From contig CAJTIR010000002.1 in the NCBI GenBank assembly GCA_910576385.1, positions 124,001-188,000 on the forward strand: a stretch of DNA of 64,000 nucleotides, written 5' to 3'. Source of the DNA: Lachnospiraceae bacterium. Its GTDB lineage: Bacteria; Bacillota; Clostridia; Lachnospirales; Lachnospiraceae. Position 1 is the stretch's first letter; each line of letters starts with the position of its first letter. Shown here piece by piece: positions 36,444-44,972 of the stretch. A program made the position numbers and the translations under genes. The notes beneath the pieces are model-generated. The model worked only from the letters and a program-made list of their open reading frames with translations, had not been told where the DNA came from and ran no database searches.

Positions 36444-37295
36444 ATGAGTGATTATGATAACGCTGTTTTCCGGCTTGCCACGGCACAGGAAGCAGAGCCG
36501 GAGGACTATACCGGGGAGGACGGGCTTTTATATTGCGGGAGCTGCCGCCAGCCCAAAGAAGCCTATTTTGCAGAGGGAAAGACGCTTTTCGGGCGTGACC
36601 GCCACCCCAAAGAATGTGACTGCCAGCGGAAACGCCGGGAAATGCTGGAAACCGCAGACCGGGAACATAAGCACCGGGAGGAAGTGGAACGGCTGAAAAG
36701 AATCGGCTTCACAGACCCGGCTATGAGGGAATGGACTTTCGGGAACGACAACGGGAAATGTCCCCAAATGGCGAAAGCCCGTGCCTATGTGGAACAATGG
36801 GAGCAGATAAAGGACGGAAACCACGGAATGATTTTGTGGGGAGAAGTCGGCACAGGCAAGAGCTATTTTGCCGGGTGTATCGCCAACGCCCTCATGGAGA
36901 AAGAGGTTTCCGTGAGTATGACAAACTTTGCTTTGATACTCAATGACCTTGCCGCCAGCTACAAGGACAGGAATGAATACATAGCCCGCCTTTGCAGCTT
37001 CCCTCTGCTTATCCTTGACGATTTCGGCATGGAGCGTGGCACGGAATACGGGCTTGAACAGGTTTACAACGTGATTGACAGCCGATACCGCAGCAGAAAG
37101 CCGCTGATAGTCACCACAAATTTGACGCTGGAAGAATTGCAGAACCCGGAGGACACGCCCCACGCCCGGATTTATGACCGCCTTATTGAAATGTGTTCCC
37201 CTGTCTGCATTACCGGGGAGAATTTCAGAAAAGCCAAAGCAAGGGAGAAAATGGAACAGCTTAAAATGCTGCTGAACAGAAAGGAGAGCCTATGA
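36444..37295 (+). CDS. DnaC/IstB-like ATPase (helicase loader)
   Basis: A 283-residue AAA+ protein with an N-terminal zinc-finger-like CGSCRQPK ... CDCQRKR region, Walker A ILWGEVGTGKSYF near 130, Walker B LLILDDFGMERGTEY near 190 and sensor-1 VTTNLT. It resembles DnaC-type helicase loaders encoded beside RepA-like proteins in mobile elements. It overlaps tnpW by four bases. Confidence 0.9.
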   Translation: MSDYDNAVFRLATAQEAEPEDYTGEDGLLYCGSCRQPKEAYFAEGKTLFGRDRHPKECDCQRKRREMLETADREHKHREEVERLKRIGFTDPAMREWTFGNDNGKCPQMAKARAYVEQWEQIKDGNHGMILWGEVGTGKSYFAGCIANALMEKEVSVSMTNFALILNDLAASYKDRNEYIARLCSFPLLILDDFGMERGTEYGLEQVYNVIDSRYRSRKPLIVTTNLTLEELQNPEDTPHARIYDRLIEMCSPVCITGENFRKAKAREKMEQLKMLLNRKESL

Positions 37296-37489
37296 CCGAC
37301 ACCCCCAACAGAAGCACCGCCACTACCGCCCGCCGCCCGGATTGCGTGACCGAGGTACGCCGGGGGAACACCGTCCTTGTGGTTTCCGGCTACTTCAAAC
37401 AGGACACCACCGCCACCGCAGCCGACAAGATGATGAAAGTGCTGGAAGCCGAAAGCGCAGCCGGGGAAAGAGCCGCCCACGCCATATAA
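37292..37489 (+). CDS. TnpW-family small transposon protein
   Basis: A 65-residue protein with the conserved TEVRRGNTVLVVSGYFKQ stretch, followed by a helical tail. This matches TnpW of Tn4451-type elements. It overlaps the loader gene by four bases. Function is not established. Confidence 0.8.
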   Translation: MTDTPNRSTATTARRPDCVTEVRRGNTVLVVSGYFKQDTTATAADKMMKVLEAESAAGERAAHAI

Positions 37490-37552
37490 AGTGACATTCC
37501 TTGATTAAAAACATTCGACGTTATATCCCATAAAGTAGCAAAAAGGACTGTA

Positions 37553-37604
37553 CAGCCAGCCCCGCCCTATGGTATAATAGACCTACGGAATAGTGGGCTG
37601 GCTG
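37553..37604 (+). promoter_or_regulatory. Recombinase promoter inside a 10-bp inverted repeat
   Basis: TATAAT at about 37573-37578 lies between CAGCCAGCCC (37553-37562) and GGGCTGGCTG (37595-37604), a perfect 10-bp inverted repeat. The left arm falls in the promoter spacer and the right arm in the leader, so a protein binding both arms, or a hairpin, could control recombinase expression. Confidence 0.55.
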
Positions 37605-37622
37605 TCGGAAACGGAGGAATCT

Positions 37623-39245
37623 ATGTCAAGACAGACCACCACAACACTTATCACCGCCCTTTATCCGAGATTATCCCATGAGGACGAGCTTTCCGGGGAA
37701 TCCAATTCCATAAGCAACCAGAAGCGAATCCTTGAAAACTACGCCAAACAGAACGGCTTTTCAAATCTGAAATGGTACACGGACGACGGTTATTCCGGGG
37801 CGAATTTTCAAAGACCCGGCTTCCAGTCCATGCTTGCCGACATTGAAGCGGGGCTTGTTGGTACAGTCATAGTCAAGGATATGTCACGGTTAGGGCGAAA
37901 CTACTTACAAGTGGGAATGTACACAGAAATGATTTTCCCACAGAAAAACGTCCGTTTCATTGCCATCAATGACGGCGTTGACAGCGCACAGGGCGACAAC
38001 GATTTTGCCCCCTTGCGTAACATTTTTAACGAATGGCTGGTGAGGGATACGAGCAAGAAAATCCGGGCGGTAAAACGCTCAAAAGGCATGAGTGGGAAGC
38101 CTGTCACAAGCAAGCCCGTGTACGGCTACCTCATGGACGAGGACGAAAATTTCATCATTGACGGGGAAGCCGCCCCCGTGGTGAAGCAGATATACAGCCT
38201 TTGCCTTGCCGGGAACGGACCGACCAAGATAGCCCGTATGCTCACGGAGCAGCAGACACCCACGCCGGGAACGCTGGAATACCGCCGGACGGGAAGCACA
38301 CGCCGCTACCACCCCGGCTATGAGTGCAAGTGGGCGACTAACACCGTGGCGCATATCCTTGAAAACCGGGAGTACACGGGCTGCCTTGTGAACTTCAAGA
38401 CCGAGAAAGTGTCCTACAAGGTAAAGCACAGTGTAGAAAATCCCGTGGAGAAACAGGCGGTATTTGAGAACCACCACGAACCAATCATAGACCGTGACAC
38501 ATGGGAACGTGTGCAGGAGCTACGCAAGCAGCGCAAACGCCCGAACCGCTATGATGAAGTGGGCTTGTTCTCCGGCATACTGTTTTGTGCGGATTGCGGC
38601 AGCGTCATGTACCAGCAGAGGTATCAGACGGACAAGCGGCGGCAGGACTGCTACATATGCGGCAGCTACAAGAAGCGCACCCGTGACTGTACGGCGCACT
38701 TTATCCGCACCGACCTGTTGACCGAGGGAGTGACCGAGAACCTACGGAAAGTCACCAGCTACGCCGCAAAGCACGAAGCCCGGTTTATGAAGCTGTTGAC
38801 CGAGCAGACCGAGGACGGGAGCAAACGCCGGAACGCCGCAAGGAAGAAAGAACTGGAAGCGGCAGAAAAGCGGATTGCGGAACTCTCCGCTATCTTCAAG
38901 CGGCTGTATGAGGACAGCGTGACCGGGCGCATATCGGACGAGCGTTTCACGGAGCTTTCGGCAGACTATGAAGCCGAGCAAAAGGAACTGAAAGAGAAAG
39001 CCGCCGCCTTGCAGAGCGAGCTTTCTAAGACGCTGGAAGCCACGGCAAACGCTGAAAAGTTTATGAAAGTGGTACGCAAGTACACCAGCTTTGAGGAACT
39101 CACCCCTACCCTGTTACGGGAGTTTGTGGAGAAAATCGTAATCCACGAATCGGAAGCCCTTGACGGGAAACGCCGGGGGAAGCTCCGCAGACAGGAAATC
39201 GAAATCTATTACTCTTTTGTCGGCAAGGTAGAATTGCCCGACTAA
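37623..39245 (+). CDS. tnpX: Large serine recombinase TnpX-type
   Basis: A 540-residue recombinase from the ATG at 37623 behind GGAGG. The N-terminal resolvase domain has the catalytic Ser in YPRLSHEDE and the VKDMSRLGRNYLQVG block. The recombinase domain (KPVYGYLMDEDENF), a zinc ribbon (CADCGSVM ... CYICGSY) and a long coiled coil follow. It resembles TnpX of Tn4451 and TndX of Tn5397, which recombine at a dinucleotide. The seen junction uses TG (minus strand). It is the last gene of the element, about 75 bases from its right end. Confidence 0.93.
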   Translation: MSRQTTTTLITALYPRLSHEDELSGESNSISNQKRILENYAKQNGFSNLKWYTDDGYSGANFQRPGFQSMLADIEAGLVGTVIVKDMSRLGRNYLQVGMYTEMIFPQKNVRFIAINDGVDSAQGDNDFAPLRNIFNEWLVRDTSKKIRAVKRSKGMSGKPVTSKPVYGYLMDEDENFIIDGEAAPVVKQIYSLCLAGNGPTKIARMLTEQQTPTPGTLEYRRTGSTRRYHPGYECKWATNTVAHILENREYTGCLVNFKTEKVSYKVKHSVENPVEKQAVFENHHEPIIDRDTWERVQELRKQRKRPNRYDEVGLFSGILFCADCGSVMYQQRYQTDKRRQDCYICGSYKKRTRDCTAHFIRTDLLTEGVTENLRKVTSYAAKHEARFMKLLTEQTEDGSKRRNAARKKELEAAEKRIAELSAIFKRLYEDSVTGRISDERFTELSADYEAEQKELKEKAAALQSELSKTLEATANAEKFMKVVRKYTSFEELTPTLLREFVEKIVIHESEALDGKRRGKLRRQEIEIYYSFVGKVELPD

Positions 39246-39316
39246 AGCCCGACCCGTCCGGCAGTCAGCCGGACAGGGAACGGCAAAATTTTTTACACTT
39301 CTTTTACTTCTTTATC

Positions 39317-40387
39317 TCACATGAGCAAAGTATCCTGGAAAATAATATTGCTGGACCGTACAATCATTACGCCCCCCTGGTGGCAGCTATCCTTGGCATC
39401 ATGACGGTCTTTCTTATAATTTGCCACACCGTTTCCATCAAAGATTCCGCGGCCGGAAATCGTAATGTTCTCAGAATCCCAGATTCCGATTGCCGCCTCC
39501 ATAGCCTGCATACATTCCTGAATACGGTTTTTTAATAACGCCCCTTCCTCCAGATAGATGTTCACTGCCTTGCCCTTGCGATTCCTGATTTCTAAACCAG
39601 AATATTTATAAGTACCTGCTGGAAAATAGAGGGTATCGTAAACTGAGCCTTCCTTATAAATCTCATCCAAAGCCGCCTGCAGCGCCGCGCTCAGATCATC
39701 TGCTTCCAGTGCACGCTTATTGGGGAAACGCACCTGCTCTGCATCACTGGCAACTGTAACTCCCTCCTCATAAGCCTGCCCGCCGCTGGTTGTGCCGGCT
39801 TCCACCACTTTCTTTCCAATTTCCGTATCATTTGGATGCTCCTGCAAATATTCTTTTGAAAACTCCTGAAAATTCAGCACATTGGAAGCTGATTTATCTG
39901 GAACACCTGTCTCTAAGGGATCATTGACCAGCGCAAGATAAGGCTTTCCTTTCTGGTCTTCTGGACCGCCGTTAATCATGACAATGGCATAAGGCAGTTC
40001 TTCGGCCATAGAAAAAGTCAAGGTATGCTTATCCTCACTGACCCTAAGAGCTTTCTGGGGATAATATCTCTGTGGATATACTGTAACAGAATTGATATCC
40101 TCCTTCACAGTCACCTGCATTTCTGGTGTCCTGCTGTCAGAAGCAAATCTTGCGATATCCACATGGCTGCCATTTGCGGAATACTTAACTACTGGGACAT
40201 TCGTTCCGTCTGCCTGCAAAGTATACTTATCTGATGCCACATCACCAGGCGTACTTTCATAGACGTGGACAGATGATGGCTGTACACTGCCTGCATTCTC
40301 TGCAAAGACAGCTTCTGGTATCATCGTTGCTGCCATAAGAAAGCTCATAGCCAAAGCCGCCATGCGTTTCAACCAATGCTTCTTCAT
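39317..40387 (-). pseudogene. N-terminal part of a broken surface beta-helix glycosidase gene
   Basis: A 356-codon piece with a clear signal peptide (hydrophobic core then EAVFAENAGS, residues 1-31). An N-terminal beta-domain follows (about 35-150), then the first half of a right-handed beta-helix (YFPAGTYKYSGLEIRNRKGK; NITISGRGIFDGNG). It stops at TGA three bases inside the transposon. Joined across the transposon it continues into the 28589-29641 piece. The intact gene would encode a secreted GH28/GH49-like polysaccharide enzyme with Ig, CBM-like and LRR modules. A truncated secreted product could still be made. Confidence 0.85.
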
Positions 40388-40406
40388 AATTTTTCCTCCT
40401 TGCTTT

Positions 40407-41329
40407 TTACCATCCTCTTAAAATGGAGATATTATATTGCAGCAGATTATCTTCCCTCTGCTTTACCATTTTCCGCCACTGCAATGGCGAATACCCTGTC
40501 AGTTTTTTGAAATTACGGATAAATGTCGCTGATGCATGATATCCCACTTTAAAGGCAATTTCCTCCACCCGCTCTTCGGTTGTCTCCAGCAATTCACAGG
40601 CTTTCTCAATTCTCACCAAAGTGAGATATTCGATCGGTGCAGCATGCATACAGTCATGGAATTTTCTGCGAAAATTTGCCGTACTCATATGAAACATTTC
40701 CGCCAGCTCTTTCATGGTGAAATTCTCCATATAATGATTCTCGATATAACTCAATACCTTTAAAACCACTCCATAATCGGCAATTTCTGAATCCATCTCC
40801 TGATTCTGCCCATTGTTGCCCTCATATCTGGCAACCTGCAGCAGAAAAGCCTGCAGCAGCGCCTTTACACATGGCTTATAAAGCTTTTGTTTTTGTCTCA
40901 TCTCATCCAAAAGAAGCTTTATCAACGTCTCCAGCTCTGGCTCCTTTTCCCCGAAATAAGAAACATTTTGCTGTTCAATCTCTCTTCCAGCAGATTTGCA
41001 TATTTGACCTTATCTGGAAATGCATAGTTTAAAAAACGTTCCAAATCAACAAACATATATTCCCAGCGGTTTGGCGGCTCATCTGTCTGTCGGGTGTGAT
41101 GTGGAAAATTTTTAGGGACTATAGTAATGCATCCTGGACCATAAGGTTCTTCCCTCTTTCCAAAATACATATTTCCCTGTCCATAATAACAATAGCCAAT
41201 TTCCAAGCAGTTATGGAAATGCATAGCATCCTCTCCATACATCCGAATCCACTCTTCCCCCAGCAGGGCAATCAGCGGCATATCAGAAGGTATCTCATAA
41301 TATCGGAATTCTATGCTTTCTTTCTCCAT
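40407..41329 (-). pseudogene. AraC-family regulator with a frameshift in a G tract
   Basis: Two frames, 40922-41329 (cupin-like sensor with MHFHNCLEIGYCYYG) and 40407-40925 (AraC HTH with FTMKELAEMFHMSTANFRRKF and VGYHASATFIRNFKKLTGYSP), form one regulator of about 306 residues. The first frame ends SGKRSQSWRR. The shifted reading GEKEPELETLIKLLLDEM joins the second frame. The shift is explained by one missing base in the G run at 40949-40952. It is upstream of and co-directional with the broken glycosidase and probably controlled it. A sequencing error or a phase-variable tract are alternatives to decay. Confidence 0.8.
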
Positions 41330-41537
41330 AATCTTTTCCTATTCTGTAAGATGTGTTTTATCCATATCTCCCTGACTATCCATATTATAACAAGCATCCT
41401 CAAAAATTTGTTTTCTAAAACGCTATAAAAATTGACGATTTCGCTCAAATTATGTTATTTTCAGGCAATTTTTTCATAGATTTATACGTTTCTTTGAGAA
41501 TCTAATCCACTCCTTCTGATTTATTTTTAACAAAAAT

Positions 41538-41711
41538 GTAACTATTCAGAACCCCAAGCCACAAACATGCCAGCAAAGCTGTCATTCGCCTCTCACGAGG
41601 TTTCTGTCTGTGGCTGAGGGAATGATCACCTCCCTGGAAATAGCAATTCATCCCTTTTCAAATAAATTTGAACGTTCTGACTCGCTATTTAGAAGGTTTT
41701 TGAATAGTTAC
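41538..41711. repeat. 174-bp structured repeat, copy 1 (downstream of leuA)
   Basis: It begins GTAACTATTCAGAA and ends GAATAGTTAC. It is nearly identical over its whole length to 43,947-44,120, with substitutions mainly in stem positions. An internal hairpin brackets CCACAAACATG ... GTCTGTGG. It occupies part of the 570-base gap between the AraC pseudogene and leuA; nothing else but the leuA terminator was seen there. Confidence 0.85.
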
Positions 41712-41721
41712 AAAAAATAAA

Positions 41722-41756
41722 AGAGAATACCTATAAGAATAAAAAGCGTATTCTCT
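41722..41756 (-). terminator. leuA terminator
   Basis: AGAGAATAC (41722-41730) and GTATTCTCT (41748-41756) form a 9-bp stem. On the minus strand it is followed by TTTATTTTTT. Confidence 0.8.
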
Positions 41757-41903
41757 CTTATTTTTATACAGTTTCTGCTATTATCATACTTATCCTATAT
41801 TACTCTCGCAAGTAAAAACGTTGATATTTAACCACCAGACTAATATCGTAACAGCCTAAGCACAACTAACCTGGGCCAAATCAAATTTACCCATCATTCC
41901 GTA

Positions 41904-43904
41904 TCAAATCTTTTTGAGATTGCTGTTGCGAAACTGTATCGGAGTCATGTCATATTTCTTTTTAAACATACGGTTAAAATGTTCTACATTCTGATAGCCC
42001 ACACTGTCAGCAATATTTTCTACTGTCATACTAGTATTTTTAAGAAGGGTCTTGGCCTTTCCCATACGCACATTTTTGACAATCTCACCAAACGTCTTAC
42101 CAGATTTCTCCTTAATATACTTAGAGAGGTAAGGCTTTGATAAATGCAGTTTTTCTGTCAAATCATCCATTGTCACTGTGAGATAATTTTCATGAATATA
42201 ATTCATAATCTCATTGAGCCGTTCATCCCGACATTGTTCATTCTTGCGAATCTGCTCCAATTTATTGACTGCCACACAGAGCGCGTCTATGGATGAAGAA
42301 ATAATATCCTCATCAATTCCCACACCCCAATACGGAATCCCATTACAGGAAATTCCCACATAGGAGACCGCTTTCGCGGAAGAACCTCTGGAAAGTGAAT
42401 GTTCCTCATAGACAGACAACTCATAGCTGACATTAAAATATTGCTTTAAGGCATTGCTCACAGCATCCAGACGGCCATTTCCATTCCCAGTCACCACACG
42501 AACCTGCCCGCCATGTGAAATCGCAGCCTCTGCCACCATTCCTCCCTTTTGTTTAAAATGACATTCTGGAATCTGAAAATAGGGCATATTATTTACATAA
42601 TGCTCCTCAAAAATTTGATAAACTAACTGCGGGGACAGTTCCATATGACGGCGATCTGAGATTCCTTTTACCGTATAGCCCACTTCCTCGCGCATTTTTT
42701 CAGGGATAGTGACTCCATAATTCTGTTTCAAAATATAGGCTACTCCGCCTTTGCCAGACTGGCTGTTAATACGAATCACATCCGAGTCATACGTACGTCC
42801 CACATCCTTGGGATCAATTGGCAGATATGGCACTGTCCAGGGTTCCTGCATATGTTCTTCTCTGCAGGCCATTCCCTTGGCAATCGCATCCTGATGAGAA
42901 CCTGAAAACGCAGTAAAGACAAGTTCTCCGGCATAAGGCTGTCTGGGTGATACCTGCATCCTAGTACAGCGCTCATAAGTTTCTGCAATTCGAGACATAT
43001 CACTAAAATCCAATTTCGGATCAACACCATGAGAAAACATATTCATGGCCAACGTGACAATGTCCACATTTCCGGTTCGCTCGCCATTGCCAAACAATGT
43101 CCCTTCAATCCGGTCTGCCCCGGCAAGTATTCCAAATTCTGCGTCACAGATTCCCACGCCGCGGTCATTATGCGGATGAAGTGAAAGCACCACATTTTCC
43201 CTGTAATGCATATGTTTGCTCATATATTCTACCTGCCCGGCAAAAATATGAGGCATGGCATTTTCCACCGTAGTCGGAAGATTGACAATCGCCTTTTTCT
43301 CTGGTGTCGGCTGCCAGATATCAAGTACCGCATTGCATACATCTAACGCATAATCTATCTCAGTTCCTGAAAAACTCTCTGGACTGTATTCAAATGTAAA
43401 GTTTCCCTCTGTCTGATCTGCAAGCTCTTTTAACAGCTTAGCGCCATCCACAGCGATCTGTTTTATCTCCTCTTTGCTCTTTTTAAATACTTGTTCTCTC
43501 TGTGCCAAAGAGGTGGAATTATACAGATGTACGACCGCATGAGGCGCACCCTTTACAGCCTCAAATGTCTTGCGGATAATATGTTCTCTTGCCTGCGTCA
43601 ATACTTGGACAGTGACATCCTGTGGAATCATATCCCGCTCAATCAAAGCTCGCATAAAATTATATTCTGTATCAGAGGCTGCAGGAAATCCCACTTCTAT
43701 TTCCTTAAATCCCACATCCACCAAAAGCTGGAAAAACTCTAATTTCTCCTCTAAGCTCATCGGTTCCACCAAAGCCTGATTTCCATCCCGCAGATCAACG
43801 CTGCACCAAATCGGCGGCTCTGTAATATATTCTTTTTTTACCCAGTCATAAGTCACTTCCGGGGGCATAAAATATTGTCTCACATACTTCTCATAATTTT
43901 TCAT
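41904..43904 (-). CDS. leuA: 2-isopropylmalate synthase fused to an AraC-type DNA-binding domain
   Basis: A continuous 666-residue frame from the ATG at 43904 (behind GGAGG). Residues 1 to about 390 are the LeuA catalytic barrel: [23 protein letters not shown] and FSGSHQDAI signatures. It condenses acetyl-CoA with 2-oxoisovalerate, the first step of leucine synthesis. Next comes the LeuA dimer/feedback domain (about 420-535, with [13 protein letters not shown] and [12 protein letters not shown]). From about 550 to the end is a double-HTH AraC domain ([43 protein letters not shown]). Normal LeuA lacks it. A leucine T-box controls the transcript. Confidence 0.93.
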   Translation of the reverse strand: MKNYEKYVRQYFMPPEVTYDWVKKEYITEPPIWCSVDLRDGNQALVEPMSLEEKLEFFQLLVDVGFKEIEVGFPAASDTEYNFMRALIERDMIPQDVTVQVLTQAREHIIRKTFEAVKGAPHAVVHLYNSTSLAQREQVFKKSKEEIKQIAVDGAKLLKELADQTEGNFTFEYSPESFSGTEIDYALDVCNAVLDIWQPTPEKKAIVNLPTTVENAMPHIFAGQVEYMSKHMHYRENVVLSLHPHNDRGVGICDAEFGILAGADRIEGTLFGNGERTGNVDIVTLAMNMFSHGVDPKLDFSDMSRIAETYERCTRMQVSPRQPYAGELVFTAFSGSHQDAIAKGMACREEHMQEPWTVPYLPIDPKDVGRTYDSDVIRINSQSGKGGVAYILKQNYGVTIPEKMREEVGYTVKGISDRRHMELSPQLVYQIFEEHYVNNMPYFQIPECHFKQKGGMVAEAAISHGGQVRVVTGNGNGRLDAVSNALKQYFNVSYELSVYEEHSLSRGSSAKAVSYVGISCNGIPYWGVGIDEDIISSSIDALCVAVNKLEQIRKNEQCRDERLNEIMNYIHENYLTVTMDDLTEKLHLSKPYLSKYIKEKSGKTFGEIVKNVRMGKAKTLLKNTSMTVENIADSVGYQNVEHFNRMFKKKYDMTPIQFRNSNLKKI

Positions 43905-43946
43905 TGTTAATTCCTCCATTTTGTACAAATGTATATTATATTCTTA

Positions 43947-44120
43947 TAACTATTCAGAACCCCAAGCCACAGACATGCCATCAAAGCTGTCATTCGCCTT
44001 TAACGAGGCTTCTGTATGTGGCTGAGGAGATGATCACCTCCCTGGAAATAGCAATTCATCCCTTTTCAAATAAATTTGAACGTTCTAAATCGCTATTTCC
44101 AGAGGGTTCTGAATAGTTAC
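43947..44120. repeat. 174-bp structured repeat, copy 2 (inside the leuA leader)
   Basis: Same sequence family and orientation as 41,538-41,711. Ends are TAACTATTCAGAAC and GTTCTGAATAGTTA. A second internal pairing is CCCTGGAAATAGC with GCTATTTCCAGAGGG. It lies between the T-box terminator and the leuA ribosome site, so it is part of the leuA leader RNA. Confidence 0.85.
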
Positions 44121-44197
44121 ATATTCTTAAAAATTTAATCCTATAAAAACAAAGATGCGCATATGCTCTTCCTTATCAGAAAAATTTTTCTAAATAA

Positions 44198-44552
44198 TAG
44201 AAAAAATCCTCCGAATCTACTATCAACGATAATAGAGACGAAAGATATCTTAATCCTGCGCGGTACCACTCTACTTCATGTTTCCATGCTCTCATCCACA
44301 CTCCATACTGATACTTTCCATCATTCAGTACTTTATGTTTATCTCTATAACGGGAGAACCCGTCCTGGCTTACTCTCTTGATTGACAGAACTCCAATGTA
44401 CGCATTCCAACATAATCATTATTATAATTTTCCTGTCCTATTTCAGCCGGAAGCTCCAAGGCCAGTTCACTGAATTGTCACTGCCATCTCCCAGCACCGA
44501 TGGCTCTCTGTAAGCTCCGCCGCAGCTACTACTCCTTTTCCTCGCTTTCACG
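44198..44552 (-). promoter_or_regulatory. Leucine T-box riboswitch of leuA
   Basis: On the minus strand the conserved T-box AGTAGAGTGGTACCGCG is at 44275-44259. A long stem I region lies upstream. A specifier loop reading GTGAACTGG places codon CTG (44465-44463), a leucine codon, in the decoding position. A terminator stem ends in TTTTTT at 44204-44199. Uncharged tRNA-Leu would stabilise the antiterminator and switch on leuA. Confidence 0.9.
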
Positions 44553-44558
44553 TGTCTT

Positions 44559-44587
44559 ATCTTAGCACATATCAGTCTGATTGTATA
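44559..44587 (-). promoter_or_regulatory. Promoter of the T-box-leuA transcript
   Basis: An extended -10, TG-C-TAAGAT (TAAGAT at 44564-44559), with a weak TATACA 17 bases upstream, places the transcript start near 44,552. Confidence 0.5.
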
Positions 44588-44635
44588 GTGATAATTTAAT
44601 CATTTTTATTGATGTATTTTAATATAAAACACTTG

Positions 44636-44668
44636 ACCAAGGGCTGCTTTTCAGACAGCCCCTTTTTG
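44636..44668 (+). terminator. Hairpin terminator at the element/host border region
   Basis: GGGCTG and CAGCCC pair around a 9-base loop, followed on the plus strand by CTTTTT. The spoIIID 3' end runs into this hairpin, so on the minus strand it could also end spoIIID transcripts, although without a T run. Confidence 0.55.
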
Positions 44669-44803
44669 GTGAAGATATTTTTCTCTAGTTGCCAGCCCAC
44701 CGCGAATATGCCGCTCTGATTTATTTACATCTAACACTTTACGTGCCTGAGATGCAAGCGCTGGATTAATCTGGACGAGACGTTCTGTTACATCTTTATG
44801 TAC
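44651..44803 (-). CDS. spoIIID: SpoIIID, 3' part (split gene)
   Basis: Host-side C-terminal part of the mother-cell regulator SpoIIID. From the core repeat it reads V-H then KDVTERLVQINPALASQARK and SERHIRGGLATREKYLHQKG, matching the SpoIIID C-terminus including the conserved RH-(I/L)-RGG-x-AT-x-x-KY block. The open frame extends to a TTG at 44890, but that part is element DNA and has no ribosome site. Joining position GTACATA (44803-44797 on the minus strand) to 50908-50902 gives a complete 86-residue SpoIIID. Alone this piece lacks the HTH and should not function. Confidence 0.9.
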   Translation of the reverse strand, partial: VHKDVTERLVQINPALASQARKVLDVNKSERHIRGGLATREKYLHQKGAV

Positions 44804-44908
44804 TGTTGTAACAAATAGATACGTTTTCTCTCTCTGGAATCCACACTTTGAGATTACACAATAATCCTTTTTAATGGTAAATATGTACAAAAAAAATCTA
44901 AATTTTTA

Positions 44909-44937
44909 TTGTATTGACGTAAAAATAACGATATAAT
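44909..44937 (+). promoter_or_regulatory. Chemoreceptor promoter
   Basis: TTGTAT (44909-44914) and TATAAT (44932-44937) with a 17-base spacer, about 35 bases before the chemoreceptor start and inside the spoIIID element. Confidence 0.65.
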
Positions 44938-44972
44938 GAAAAAGAAGGGATAAAGATACCAGGGAGGTTACT

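Larger units (their letters stand above)
29641..39319 (+). mobile_element. Tn4451-like mobilizable transposon, 9,681 bp with its target dinucleotide
   Basis: Genes in order: LysR, DUF4865, sigma-70-like, HTH, mobC, relaxase, two small conserved proteins, RepA-like, DnaC-like ATPase, tnpW and a large serine recombinase. The host gene is cut at a CA dinucleotide (TG on the minus strand), present at 29639-29640 and 39320-39321. Joining the flanks gives CCCG-CA-TGAG and restores the glycosidase frame exactly. The backbone is distinctly GC-rich compared with the host, while the left-end LysR/DUF4865 pair is AT-rich. Confidence 0.9.

Noticed and set aside
40407-40925. A stand-alone AraC regulator
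   Set aside because: The start lies inside the upstream frame and lacks a sensor domain; the upstream frame supplies it after a one-base shift.
44651-44890. An independent 79-residue gene
   Set aside because: It starts at a TTG without a ribosome site and its first 29 residues are unrelated to the SpoIIID part. It is better read as the 3' half of spoIIID plus element DNA.
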